Shown here: positions 1 through 6,721 of the stretch, piece after piece
Position numbering within the stretch: the first letter of the stretch is position 1
Layout: every line of letters begins with the position of its first letter
From: Methanothrix sp.
Lineage (GTDB): Archaea; Halobacteriota; Methanosarcinia; Methanotrichales; Methanotrichaceae
Assembly (NCBI GenBank): GCA_011391755.1
Contig: JAABPZ010000050.1
Span: 1 to 8,334, forward strand
DNA length: 8,334 nt
Direction: 5' to 3'
Notes under the pieces: generated by a model
Database searches by the model: none
What the model was told of the DNA's origin: nothing
The model's input: only the letters and a program-made list of their open reading frames with translations
Program-made: the position numbers and the translations under genes

Positions 1-1551
1 GGCATATTGGTGCTCTCCAATGACAATATCATCCGAAAAAATATGGCCAGCGGCAGCGGTAATGCCGGTATTCTCCTTGTGAATTGCAGCAACAACACCG
101 TCTTTGACAATGTTGTTCAGGGAAACGGCAACGAGGGGCTTTTGCTGGAGAACGCCAGTTTTAATAGGCTGGAAAAAAATGAGGTAAGCGATAACCGCTA
201 CGGATGCAAGATGGTTGGCAGCCGGGAAAACGTGATTTTGGGAAATACCTTCTTGCAGAACAGATTTGATGCCATCAATTTAAAGGATTGCCACGCCAAT
301 CTCATAGATGGAAATTATGCAGCAGGAAGCGACAGTGCACTGGTTTTGGATAGCAGCCGCGACAACATCGTGCAGAGGAACGATTTTGTAGGAAACGAAA
401 AAGGCATCTATCTTTCATATCTTGGCACGGGCAAAGATGTGCAGTCCAAGGGAAAGGGCGTGGTCATATCCTATAACAGCATGCCCTCTTCGGAGAGCGT
501 CTCCACCAACAATTCCATTTATCTGAACAATCTCTCCAACCAGAAAAATGCCCGTGATGATAGCCTCAATAACTGGGATAATGGTATTGTGGGCAATAAC
601 TACAGCGATTTCAATGATCCTGCCGAAGGCTGCAAGGGCATCAAGATTTGCGACGCTGAGATGTCGGTCCCCGGGGGCCCCAGCGTGGACCGCTACCCAA
701 AGGCAACTCCCGTCCCGGTTCTCGGTCGATCCACGGGCCCAGGAGGAGCGGCTCTGCAGCTTTCCGGCAAGAGCTATCTTCCCGGCGGCAGGATGGATTT
801 GAACTTCACAGCACCCGTGGGAGCGGAGGTTTGGGTGGGGCGGGCCGCGGCCTCGGGCCAGAAGGATGGGCAAGAAGATCTCTATTTAGGGCAGAATATC
901 TCAGGGGATGCCTGGCTCACCGCCCCAGAAGAGGAGGGCTCCTATCTGCTGGCCATGCATGATCGGAACGGCACAACGGTTCTGTCCCTGCCCTTCAATG
1001 TGACGATGCCAGTGCTTTCTGCAAGCCCGGAGACGGTGTACACTTGTGAGAAGATCATCGTCACCTTCCAGGGGGCTTTGGGCAGGAAGGATGACTGGAT
1101 CGGCATGTACCGGGATGGTTCTTCGGATGCTGCCGTGCGGCAGACGCTAGGTAGCAAAGATAGGGGAAATGCCACGTTCTCCGCTCCTGATGCGGGCAGC
1201 TACCTATTCAAGATGTTTGCAAGCGGAGCCGATATCCCTCTGGCAAGAAGTAATGCCGTTGAGGTGAAGCCGAATGCCGGCCATAAGGTGATTGCAGAGC
1301 CATCCCAGGTAGCTGCGGGCGGATTGGTTACCATCACCTTCTGGGGCGCGGCTCCGGCCAGCGTGATCGGCATGTATGGCATGACCCGGCCGGACAAATT
1401 CGACCTGGGAAAAATATCAACAGGAGGGCGAAGCTGTGGCAGCATGGTCAGGCGGCTTCCCGCAGCGCCCGGCCAGTACGACTTCCGCATGTTCCAGGAT
1501 GATATCAACCGGCCGCTTCTGGCCCAGAGCAATGTGGTGACGGTGTCATAA
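1..1551 (+). CDS. NosD-like parallel beta-helix surface protein with three C-terminal Ig-like domains, 5' partial
   Basis: The reading frame is open to the window edge, so the TTG at position 7 is probably not the true start; the signal peptide and first coils are missing. Counting from that TTG, residues 1-200 carry about 22-residue Asn-rich repeats of the NosD/right-handed beta-helix type (for example NNTVFDN, ENVILGN, DNIVQRN). They close with a NosD-like ending (LNNWDNGIVGNNYSDF, then PGGPSVDRYPKA at 222-233). After a Pro/Gly linker come three beta domains of about 85 residues (about 248-334, 337-421, 427-514). The last two share a D/S-x-IGMY motif, a G-x-Y-x-F-(K/R)-MF strand and a closing A-(R/Q)-SN-x-V strand. 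Such proteins are common on methanogen cell surfaces, where they are thought to bind carbohydrate or other surface partners. Nothing here indicates nitrous oxide reductase maturation, NosD's role in denitrifiers. The TAA stop faces a minus-strand operon. Confidence 0.85.
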   Translation, partial: GILVLSNDNIIRKNMASGSGNAGILLVNCSNNTVFDNVVQGNGNEGLLLENASFNRLEKNEVSDNRYGCKMVGSRENVILGNTFLQNRFDAINLKDCHANLIDGNYAAGSDSALVLDSSRDNIVQRNDFVGNEKGIYLSYLGTGKDVQSKGKGVVISYNSMPSSESVSTNNSIYLNNLSNQKNARDDSLNNWDNGIVGNNYSDFNDPAEGCKGIKICDAEMSVPGGPSVDRYPKATPVPVLGRSTGPGGAALQLSGKSYLPGGRMDLNFTAPVGAEVWVGRAAASGQKDGQEDLYLGQNISGDAWLTAPEEEGSYLLAMHDRNGTTVLSLPFNVTMPVLSASPETVYTCEKIIVTFQGALGRKDDWIGMYRDGSSDAAVRQTLGSKDRGNATFSAPDAGSYLFKMFASGADIPLARSNAVEVKPNAGHKVIAEPSQVAAGGLVTITFWGAAPASVIGMYGMTRPDKFDLGKISTGGRSCGSMVRRLPAAPGQYDFRMFQDDINRPLLAQSNVVTVS

Positions 1552-1578
1552 GGCCATGATTGTGAACGGCTGACCGCT

Positions 1579-1641
1579 CTTCGCGGCTTCACGTGAGATT
1601 CATCCGGGTACAGTTTCACGCGAAGCCGCGAAGCCGCGAAG
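1579..1641. repeat. GC-rich hairpin with 8-bp tandem repeat (REP-like or terminator)
   Basis: Left arm 1579-1596 pairs with right arm 1616-1633 at 17 of 18 positions (mismatch 1591/1621), around a 19-nt spacer. The right arm runs into 2.6 tandem copies of the 8-mer CGAAGCCG (1621-1641). It starts 28 nt after the NosD-like stop, between convergent genes. It could act as a terminator for the plus-strand gene or be a dispersed REP-like intergenic repeat. Similar CGCGAAG-rich palindromes occur in many genomes from memory, which I could not check. Confidence 0.6.
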
Positions 1642-1901
1642 TCAAAACATTGGTTTATTTCAGCCTTGCTGTTAGATTTCATGAATCGAATGGATACTGA
1701 ATTAAATGGTTTATAAAGAATGTAATTTGCGGGCAGGAGTATATAAAGTCCAAACATTCGGGACTACACAGTACTCCTCTGGCCCGTAGAATTGGTAAGG
1801 TCGCCGGTAAGGTCCAGGATCCGGGCAGCGTTTCCCCTTCCCCCGCACTTATCCGGGATTCTTTCCTCGCCGTCCAGCAACAGATCGGCAATTAGAGCCA
1901 T

Positions 1902-1920
1902 GGCCCAATTGTACTGGGCC
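1902..1920 (-). terminator. Small hairpin downstream of the YtfJ-like gene
   Basis: GGCCCA and TGGGCC form a 6-bp GC-rich stem around a 7-nt loop, about 43 nt past the stop of the minus-strand YtfJ-like gene. There is no clear T-tract after it on the minus strand, so a terminator role is only possible. Confidence 0.25.
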
Positions 1921-1962
1921 GAGGAGCTCTTCTGATCGTCGGCTGGGTCCTATCTGTGCATT

Positions 1963-2343
1963 TCAGGAGTGCTCGTCATCGCCCTTAATCTGCACATGCG
2001 TCTCTTTCTTGTGGGTCAAGCCCTCCAAGAGCTTGGGCACGGCCTCGGCCACGTGCTCTATTAACGTGTGTTGGGCCTCCTTCAGCCGCTCTACTCGCAC
2101 ACCATCCTGGTCGATTATTATCACGGCAACCGGCTTCATCCCCAGGCCTCCCCCGCCGCCGTTTCCGCCCGGATTGTCCGCCTTTCCCGCGCCGGAACCT
2201 GCCCCAAAACCCATGCCCACGCTCATCAGGGGGATAACGGTCTTGCCCTCCACGGTGACCGGATCGCCTACGCAGGTCCGGGCGGATAAGGCATTTTGCA
2301 TCTCCCCGGTTATGGTTTTCAGTATTTCGGTCAGTTCTTGCAT
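1963..2343 (-). CDS. GerW/YtfJ family protein
   Basis: The 126-residue product has the layout of the GerW (Spore_YtfJ) family. There is an N-terminal helix ending near ITGEMQNALSA (11-21), then a strand with VGDPVTVEGKTVIPLMSV (25-42). A Gly-rich segment follows (about 43-68, GMGFGAGSGAG and a poly-Gly run), then the strand MKPVAVIIIDQDGVRVERL (69-87) and a C-terminal amphipathic helix. The ATG at 2343 is preferred over one 27 nt upstream. It gives the normal family N-terminus, avoids overlap with the upstream gene and has a purine-rich AGGTAGTGAG stretch before it. The family is named for a Bacillus spore-germination protein but is widespread in non-sporulating bacteria and in archaea, where its function is unknown. 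It lies 7 nt after the ketopantoate reductase stop, so the two are surely cotranscribed. No signal peptide or membrane segment is seen, so it is probably cytoplasmic. Confidence 0.85.
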   Translation of the reverse strand: MQELTEILKTITGEMQNALSARTCVGDPVTVEGKTVIPLMSVGMGFGAGSGAGKADNPGGNGGGGGLGMKPVAVIIIDQDGVRVERLKEAQHTLIEHVAEAVPKLLEGLTHKKETHVQIKGDDEHS

Positions 2344-2350
2344 CTTCTCA

Positions 2351-3367
2351 CTACCTGCCAATGGTTTCACACTCCTGGAAATAATAGTCAGGGATGGATG
2401 AAAAAGCTTTCTTCTTCTCCTTGAACTTTATCAGGGCGGTGAGAAGGTCATTGTAGGGAGTGGAGATACCATAAGCTCTGGCATACTGGGAGATGGCCCC
2501 ATTCAGAGCATCGATCTCTGTTTGCCGTCCCAACAGAATATCCTGCAGCATGCTGGCCCGGTGGCCCGCTGTGGGGGGGAGTTGCCTTTCCAGCAGATAA
2601 TGGTAATACTCATCTGCATCCTGATAAGAAACCGCTACCCCTTTGGCCTTCATCACCAGAAAGATCTCCTCAATAATGACCTTGATGATGTCTCTCGTCT
2701 CTGCATATTCCCCCAATCTTCCGTAAGATACCTCAAGCAATGCGCCCAGCGGGTTCAGGGAGCAATTGTAGAGCACCTTTCCCCAGATAGCCGCCCAAAT
2801 TTCATCCTTGCTCACAATTTTGCAGGGAATGCCGGAGAGGGAGAGATCCGACTGCAATGCCACTAAAAGCGGCTGGTTCACAGGCAGAAATGGCTCGCCC
2901 AGCAAGACATCGTCGGCGTTGACGGTGACCCGAGCGTGGCCCGGATCAAGAATCTCAGCGCCAAAGATGACCCGTCCACCCACAGTGCGATCTTCTCCCA
3001 CCTGACGGGCGATGGCCTCCCAGTTGTTCAGGCCGTTTTGCATGGAGACCATGATGCCGTCCTCTTTGAGCAAAGATGCTGCATCGAGCGCTGCTGCATC
3101 GGTGTCCTTTGATTTTACACAGAGCAGGATGATGGAAAATTGCGTTTTCGGAGGCAGGGTGGAAAGAATCTCGGTCTCTTGCGCCGGAACAATGTGTTCT
3201 CCCCAGATGCCCGTGATCCTCAATCCCTTCTCCGAAAAGATCCGAAAATGCTCGCCTCTGCCGGCGTAGGTCACACTTCGACCGATTTTGTGCAAAAACG
3301 CGCCAAGAACGCTGCCTATGGCTCCTGCGCCGTAGATGAGATAGTCCGGGCTTATGCCTGGTTTCAT
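2351..3367 (-). CDS. panE: 2-dehydropantoate 2-reductase (ketopantoate reductase)
   Basis: The enzyme reduces 2-dehydropantoate to D-pantoate with NAD(P)H, a step of coenzyme A biosynthesis, in the cytoplasm. The 338-residue product starts almost at once with the Rossmann motif YGAGAIGSVLGAF (12-24). CVKSKDT (83-89) and MQNGLNNWE (109-117) follow, both hallmarks of the ApbA/PanE family. The C-terminal domain has IWGKVLYNCSLNPLGALL (194-211), with the presumed catalytic Lys197 and substrate-binding Asn201/Asn205. It also has HRASMLQDILLGRQTEID (269-286), with the acidic catalytic residue equivalent at Glu284. I chose the ATG at 3367. The in-frame ATG at 3526 would add 53 unconserved residues and run through the promoter and the divergent gene. 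No Shine-Dalgarno precedes 3367, but a TATA-like element lies about 50 nt upstream. It is the first gene of a two-gene operon with the GerW-like gene. A different 2-oxoacid reductase specificity within the family cannot be excluded. Confidence 0.9.
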   Translation of the reverse strand: MKPGISPDYLIYGAGAIGSVLGAFLHKIGRSVTYAGRGEHFRIFSEKGLRITGIWGEHIVPAQETEILSTLPPKTQFSIILLCVKSKDTDAAALDAASLLKEDGIMVSMQNGLNNWEAIARQVGEDRTVGGRVIFGAEILDPGHARVTVNADDVLLGEPFLPVNQPLLVALQSDLSLSGIPCKIVSKDEIWAAIWGKVLYNCSLNPLGALLEVSYGRLGEYAETRDIIKVIIEEIFLVMKAKGVAVSYQDADEYYHYLLERQLPPTAGHRASMLQDILLGRQTEIDALNGAISQYARAYGISTPYNDLLTALIKFKEKKKAFSSIPDYYFQECETIGR

Positions 3368-3411
3368 AAACAGGAGAGAGGATTTGGTCCCATAAGAGGG
3401 TTTCGAAAAGC

Positions 3412-3428
3412 ATAAATTTAAATATTTT
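3412..3428. promoter_or_regulatory. Shared TATA element of a divergent gene pair
   Basis: The AT-only stretch ATAAATTTAAATATTTT includes the perfect palindrome ATTTAAAT (3416-3423), so it reads as an archaeal box A on both strands. Placing start sites about 25-27 nt away gives a leader of about 25 nt for the reductase (ATG at 3367) and about 10 nt for the plus-strand gene (ATG at 3456). The only other intergenic sequence is short, so both genes must be driven from here or very near. Two separate overlapping boxes are an alternative. Confidence 0.6.
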
Positions 3429-3455
3429 CTAGAGGATATTTGTAAGTGTGATACG

Positions 3456-3746
3456 ATGAGCGCAATATTTGGTGAGTTGCTGACCTTCCCGCAAGAGAAG
3501 GGACAGGAAGTCCAATTGGTAGTCAACGGTGATGAGTTTTATGCTCAATACGAGACACAAGAAGGCTACTCCGTAGTTTACGACAAGGAGCTGGGCTTAT
3601 TCTGTTATGCCCTCCAAAAGGATGGAGCCTTTTTCTCCAGCAAAATTCCCATCAGCAAAAGCCCGCCTCCGGATCTGGAAAAACATCTGCAAGAAGCGGG
3701 CAGCGTTCGCCTGGCCAAAGCCGAACAGAGCGCCAAAAGAAAGTAA
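3456..3746 (+). CDS. Small protein resembling the N-terminal region of M6-family metalloproteases
   Basis: The 96-residue product begins FGELLTFPQEKGQEVQL and continues with GDEFYAQYETQEGYSVVYD (about 25-43), then LGLFCYALQKDGAF. This pattern (a GDEFY, ETxDGY, VVYD and CYA series) is what I know from the N-terminal, probably propeptide-like, region of M6-domain secreted metalloproteases. The HExxH catalytic domain that normally follows is absent. The frame stops at TAA after a Lys/Ala-rich tail (AKAEQSAKRK), and the next 35 nt lead into a convergent gene. No signal peptide is present. It may be a truncated remnant or a free-standing small domain, perhaps a peptidase inhibitor or chaperone. 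The intact frame, promoter and ATG favour an expressed gene. The domain match is from memory and unsearched. Confidence 0.7.
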   Translation: MSAIFGELLTFPQEKGQEVQLVVNGDEFYAQYETQEGYSVVYDKELGLFCYALQKDGAFFSSKIPISKSPPPDLEKHLQEAGSVRLAKAEQSAKRK

Positions 3747-3781
3747 AAAGCAGTATCTATGAATGAGTTGAGGTTAGGTGG

Positions 3782-5542
3782 TCAGGTTTGTCCCGACCTC
3801 AATTTTGCCAGATCCTTTTGCATATCAGCACTCATTTTGGCGTTATCGAGTTTGCAAGCCGCAATCATGGGGAGTATCAGGTCATCATACTTCATTCCCA
3901 CAAGATTTGCTCCACGTAGATCGACATTCACCAGTGCGGTCCTGTTTAAATCGGCATTCCCCAGATCCGCCCCGGAAAGATTTACATTTTCCAGGAAGAC
4001 CGCATTAAATTTGGCATTTCGGAGGTTTGCGCCCTGAAGATCAACCTCATTAAGTATCATCCAATTCAAGCTTGCTGATCTCAACACAGCTCTTTGCATA
4101 ACCGTTCCCCCTAAGTTCATGGATTCCAGGTTACACCCGGATAGGTCAGCACCGGATAAGTTGGCCCCATCCAGATCTGCTTTAACGATCTGGACACCCC
4201 CCAGATCTGCCTCAGACATATCTGCATCGCTAAGATCTGCATTGTCTAATTTTGTGTTTCGAAGGTTAGACTCATGTAATTTGGCCCTTGGCAAGTATGC
4301 CCTGGTGAAGTCCGAGTTGCTGAGATCACAGTAGCTCAGGTCGGCTCCAAATAACTCTGCTCTGGATAATTGACAATGCATAAGAGTGCTGCCTGCAAGA
4401 TTGGCCCAATTTAGTCTGGCACCTACCAGGTTTGCTCCACTCAGATCAGCACCTTTCAGGAGAGCAAGGCTAAGATCAGCACCAAGAAGCCTGGCATCCG
4501 TCAGACGGGCACCGGTCAGATTGGCCCCACCAAGCAAGGCACCGGTAAGATCGGCCTGTTCAAGATAGGAGTTAGAGAGATCAGAATCCTCCAAATGCAC
4601 TCTGGCTAAAACTGCGCCGGTAAGTCTTGCTTCAACAAGTCTAACTCGATGCATGAAGGCATTTTCCAGGTTCACGCCGGTTAGATTCGCCTGGAAAAGA
4701 TCGGAGCCGTCCAGACGGGAAGCCATAAGATAAGATCCGGATAGGTTCGCACGGCTCAGGTTTGTATCGGTTAGGTTAGCAAAACCCAATTTTGATTTGA
4801 CCAGCCTTGTGGCAACGAAATTTGCGCCAGAACAGCGCGACTCTGTGAAATCCGCACCGGATAGGTCTGCATGGGATAATGTGGCATTAATCAGGTTCGC
4901 CCCAACCAGGCTTGCTCCGCTCAGATTAGCCCCCCACAATAAGGAATTACGAAAGGTAGAACGATCCATGAGCGCCCTTATGAAGCGGGCTTCGCTCAGA
5001 TTTGTGTCACTCATTTTCACGCCCCCTAAGCTGGCACCATCCAGGTTAGTATGAACCAGAGTTGAACGATCCGCAAAGGATTGATCCATAAATGAACTCG
5101 ATAGGTCTGCACCATCCAGATTTGAGCCTGTTAAGTAGCAGCCCGCCAAGAAGGCACCCGTTAGATTCGCGTTGGTCAGATTTGAGCCGAACAAATTGCA
5201 GAGGGGCATGTAGGCACTCCTGAGATCGGCGCGGGAAAGATCGGAGCCATGAAAGTCTGTGTCTACCATAGTTGCTTCGCGGAGATTTGCTCCTACAAGC
5301 AAGGCATCGAAGATGCTGGATTGGTTCAAATAGGATCGACTTAGGTTCGTCCCGCGAAGATCTGATCCTTGCAGCTCGGAATGATTCAAGTGTGCCCCTG
5401 ACAGGTTCATGCCGCTCAGGTTCATGCCCATGAGCAGGGCATGATCTTTGAACAGATTTTCTTCGATTGCTGATGAAACAAAAGATAGAAGAACGAAAAG
5501 CAAACACACCCATAAAACCAACCGTATCCCAGAAATCGCCAT
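3782..5542 (-). CDS. Secreted giant pentapeptide-repeat protein (PPR1)
   Basis: The 586-residue product starts with a signal peptide (Arg7, hydrophobic core about 8-22, probable cleavage after VSSA at 22-25). From residue 37 to about 551 it is an unbroken run of about 103 pentads of the form L-(S/T/x)-G-A-(N/D). This is the quadrilateral beta-helix of the pentapeptide family, with four pentads per coil and therefore about 26 coils. Residues 552-586 are a non-repeat cap beginning YDD and ending DLAKLRSGQT, with KLDNAKMSADM inside. I count about 18 N-X-S/T sequons. Most have Asn at the outward i-1 position, consistent with an exported, possibly glycosylated archaeal surface protein. It is a colinear paralogue of PPR2. 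Exported status argues against a cytoplasmic gyrase-protection role of the Qnr/MfpA kind. No Shine-Dalgarno precedes the ATG, but a TATA-like element about 31 nt upstream suggests a near-leaderless mRNA. The function is unknown; a structural or adhesive rod is my inference. Confidence 0.93.
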   Translation of the reverse strand: MAISGIRLVLWVCLLFVLLSFVSSAIEENLFKDHALLMGMNLSGMNLSGAHLNHSELQGSDLRGTNLSRSYLNQSSIFDALLVGANLREATMVDTDFHGSDLSRADLRSAYMPLCNLFGSNLTNANLTGAFLAGCYLTGSNLDGADLSSSFMDQSFADRSTLVHTNLDGASLGGVKMSDTNLSEARFIRALMDRSTFRNSLLWGANLSGASLVGANLINATLSHADLSGADFTESRCSGANFVATRLVKSKLGFANLTDTNLSRANLSGSYLMASRLDGSDLFQANLTGVNLENAFMHRVRLVEARLTGAVLARVHLEDSDLSNSYLEQADLTGALLGGANLTGARLTDARLLGADLSLALLKGADLSGANLVGARLNWANLAGSTLMHCQLSRAELFGADLSYCDLSNSDFTRAYLPRAKLHESNLRNTKLDNADLSDADMSEADLGGVQIVKADLDGANLSGADLSGCNLESMNLGGTVMQRAVLRSASLNWMILNEVDLQGANLRNAKFNAVFLENVNLSGADLGNADLNRTALVNVDLRGANLVGMKYDDLILPMIAACKLDNAKMSADMQKDLAKLRSGQT

Positions 5543-5567
5543 GATAATACTATCTGCACTACTACTA

Positions 5568-5579
5568 TTAATTTTAATC
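5568..5579 (-). promoter_or_regulatory. TATA-like element of PPR1
   Basis: Read on the minus strand the site is ATTAAAATTAAT. It is centred about 31 nt before the PPR1 ATG, so transcription would start within a few nucleotides of the start codon. That fits the missing Shine-Dalgarno sequence and suggests PPR1 can be transcribed independently of the upstream BMP gene. Confidence 0.5.
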
Positions 5580-5627
5580 TGGAGTGAACACCTGAAGAGT
5601 AGACAAGGAGATAAGCCACACCAATCC

Positions 5628-5640
5628 AGAAAAAAAGAAA
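5628..5640 (-). terminator. Oligo-T terminator after the BMP gene
   Basis: On the minus strand, 4 nt after the BMP stop codon, lies a T3-C-T7-C-T tract (T7 at 5630-5636). Archaeal transcription ends at such oligo-T tracts without needing a hairpin. It would separate the PPR2-BMP unit from PPR1. Confidence 0.55.
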
Positions 5641-5644
5641 GCGC

Positions 5645-6703
5645 CTATAATTTTGGCAGCTCGCCCACAACATTTGATTCGAGATAATACATCGTTTTCA
5701 GCTCTTCATCACGAATATTGGGGAATATAGCCAGTTTTTTCTGCACAATATCCTTTTGCTTCTCGTCTACAAAAGATCGGACATTGCCGGGAACCATTTT
5801 GCCGAAAGGTGCCAGCTTCACTCCGCCTTCCGCCAGGCCGTACCCCCATTCCTGGCCAGGACGAAAGTTCCAGGTCCCGTTATGCACAGATTCTGCAATA
5901 TCGGTCATAATGGGTCCCATGTCCCAGGTTGCGCCCGTGAGGCATACGCGAGGAGAGAAACGGCCTACATCTGAGCCGGAAGATATGAAGTAAGTGCCCA
6001 TCTCATCAGCCGTTTGACCCGTCGTATCAGAATTGGACGCATGGGTTATGATATCGCACCCCTTCTGGATAAGTGATAGGGCAACAGCCCGCTCTTTTCC
6101 AGGGTCGTACCAGTTTCCGATCCACTCCACATAAACCTTAGCATTGGGGTTGGAAGATGCGACTCCCCTGGCAAAGGCATTGAGGTAATTTATTACCAGG
6201 GATGTGGGAAGGGCTGCGGCAAGACCGATCTTATCTGTCTTGGTCATATTGCCGGCCACGATTCCAGCTAGATACATAGCCTCATACATCCGTTCGTAAT
6301 AAACTCCGGCATTGGGGGCCAGTTTTTCTGTGCCCCCGCCCCACATGAAGATGACATCCGGATATTTTGGAGCGACTTCCTTGATTGCATTTATAAGGTC
6401 GTAGCTGTGACAGAATATAAGTTTAGATCCACTTTCGGCGCATTCTCTCAATATTCTTGGTGCATTAGCTGCGTCAGCATTCTCTATCTCGGAAAGTTTC
6501 ACGTAAGGAAGTTCCTGGGCCATTTTGGATGCGCCCACGTGGCCCTCGTAAGCCCAGCCGTAGGTTCCAACCGGACCAGTTACGATCAGAGTCACATTAA
6601 ATGAGTTATCAACTGCCGCACTGCAATCTCCAGTAAAGCCAACCAAGAGAATAGCACAAAGAATCACATTCCAAGCATATCTGCCCTTTTGAATTATCAT
6701 CAT
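5645..6703 (-). CDS. BMP-family (PnrA/Med-like) substrate-binding protein
   Basis: The 352-residue product has a signal peptide (hydrophobic about 13-24, probable cleavage near CSAA at 27-30). There is no convincing lipobox although Cys27 is present. The mature part matches the BMP family of ABC-transporter solute-binding proteins. It shows TYGWAYEGHVGA (47-58), an ISIL-like strand LIFCHSYD (95-102) and YERMYEAMYLAGIVAGNMTK (136-155). INYLNAFARGVASSNPNAKV (171-190), EWIGNWYDPGKE (193-204) and KGCDIITHASNSD (214-226) follow. Known members bind purine nucleosides or related compounds; the ligand here cannot be told. Its cognate permease and ATPase genes are not in the window. It begins 18 nt after the PPR2 stop. 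AGGAG abuts the first of two adjacent ATGs (6703 and 6700), so the second ATG, with a 3-nt spacing, is also possible. It probably shares a transcript with PPR2. Confidence 0.9.
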   Translation of the reverse strand: MMIIQKGRYAWNVILCAILLVGFTGDCSAAVDNSFNVTLIVTGPVGTYGWAYEGHVGASKMAQELPYVKLSEIENADAANAPRILRECAESGSKLIFCHSYDLINAIKEVAPKYPDVIFMWGGGTEKLAPNAGVYYERMYEAMYLAGIVAGNMTKTDKIGLAAALPTSLVINYLNAFARGVASSNPNAKVYVEWIGNWYDPGKERAVALSLIQKGCDIITHASNSDTTGQTADEMGTYFISSGSDVGRFSPRVCLTGATWDMGPIMTDIAESVHNGTWNFRPGQEWGYGLAEGGVKLAPFGKMVPGNVRSFVDEKQKDIVQKKLAIFPNIRDEELKTMYYLESNVVGELPKL

Positions 6704-6721
6704 CTCCTGAGCAAAGTTTGG

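Larger units (their letters stand above)
1552..1962. other. Gene-poor convergent intergenic region
   Basis: About 410 bp between the NosD-like gene (plus) and the YtfJ-like gene (minus). It contains the hairpin at 1579-1641 and two plus-strand TATA-like stretches (TTTATAAAG at 1710-1718 and GTATATAAAG at 1739-1748). It also contains a short minus-strand ORF of 45 codons (1764-1901) and a small hairpin at 1902-1920. No ORF here shows family resemblance or a convincing ribosome binding site. I regard the region as non-coding, with an untested possibility of a small RNA. Confidence 0.6.

Noticed and set aside
1200..1757. 185-codon minus-strand ORF
   Set aside because: It is mostly antisense to the well-supported beta-helix gene and runs through the hairpin; there is no recognisable domain.
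1764..1901. 45-codon minus-strand ORF starting at an ATG at 1901
   Set aside because: It has reasonable amino-acid composition but no ribosome binding site and no recognisable family; it is too short to call from sequence alone.
2955..3413. 152-codon minus-strand ORF in another frame
   Set aside because: It is an overlapping shadow of the ketopantoate reductase gene, whose motifs are unambiguous.
3368..3526. Extended N-terminus of the ketopantoate reductase from an ATG at 3526
   Set aside because: The added 53 residues precede the Rossmann fold, are not like the family, and run through the shared promoter and the divergent gene.
3759..5054. Several plus-strand ORFs rich in Arg, Ser, Ala and Pro (similar ones at 7148-8156)
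   Set aside because: They are antisense shadows of the pentapeptide repeats; the 15-bp period keeps the opposite frames open. They have no family resemblance of their own.
3900..5440. Short-period repeats resembling a CRISPR or minisatellite array
   Set aside because: The repeats are degenerate, 15 bp long and encode pentads in one continuous frame; there are no identical repeats with unique spacers.
3782..5542. Quinolone-resistance (Qnr/MfpA-like) DNA mimic
   Set aside because: PPR1 has a clear signal peptide, is more than twice the usual size and lies in an envelope-gene context.
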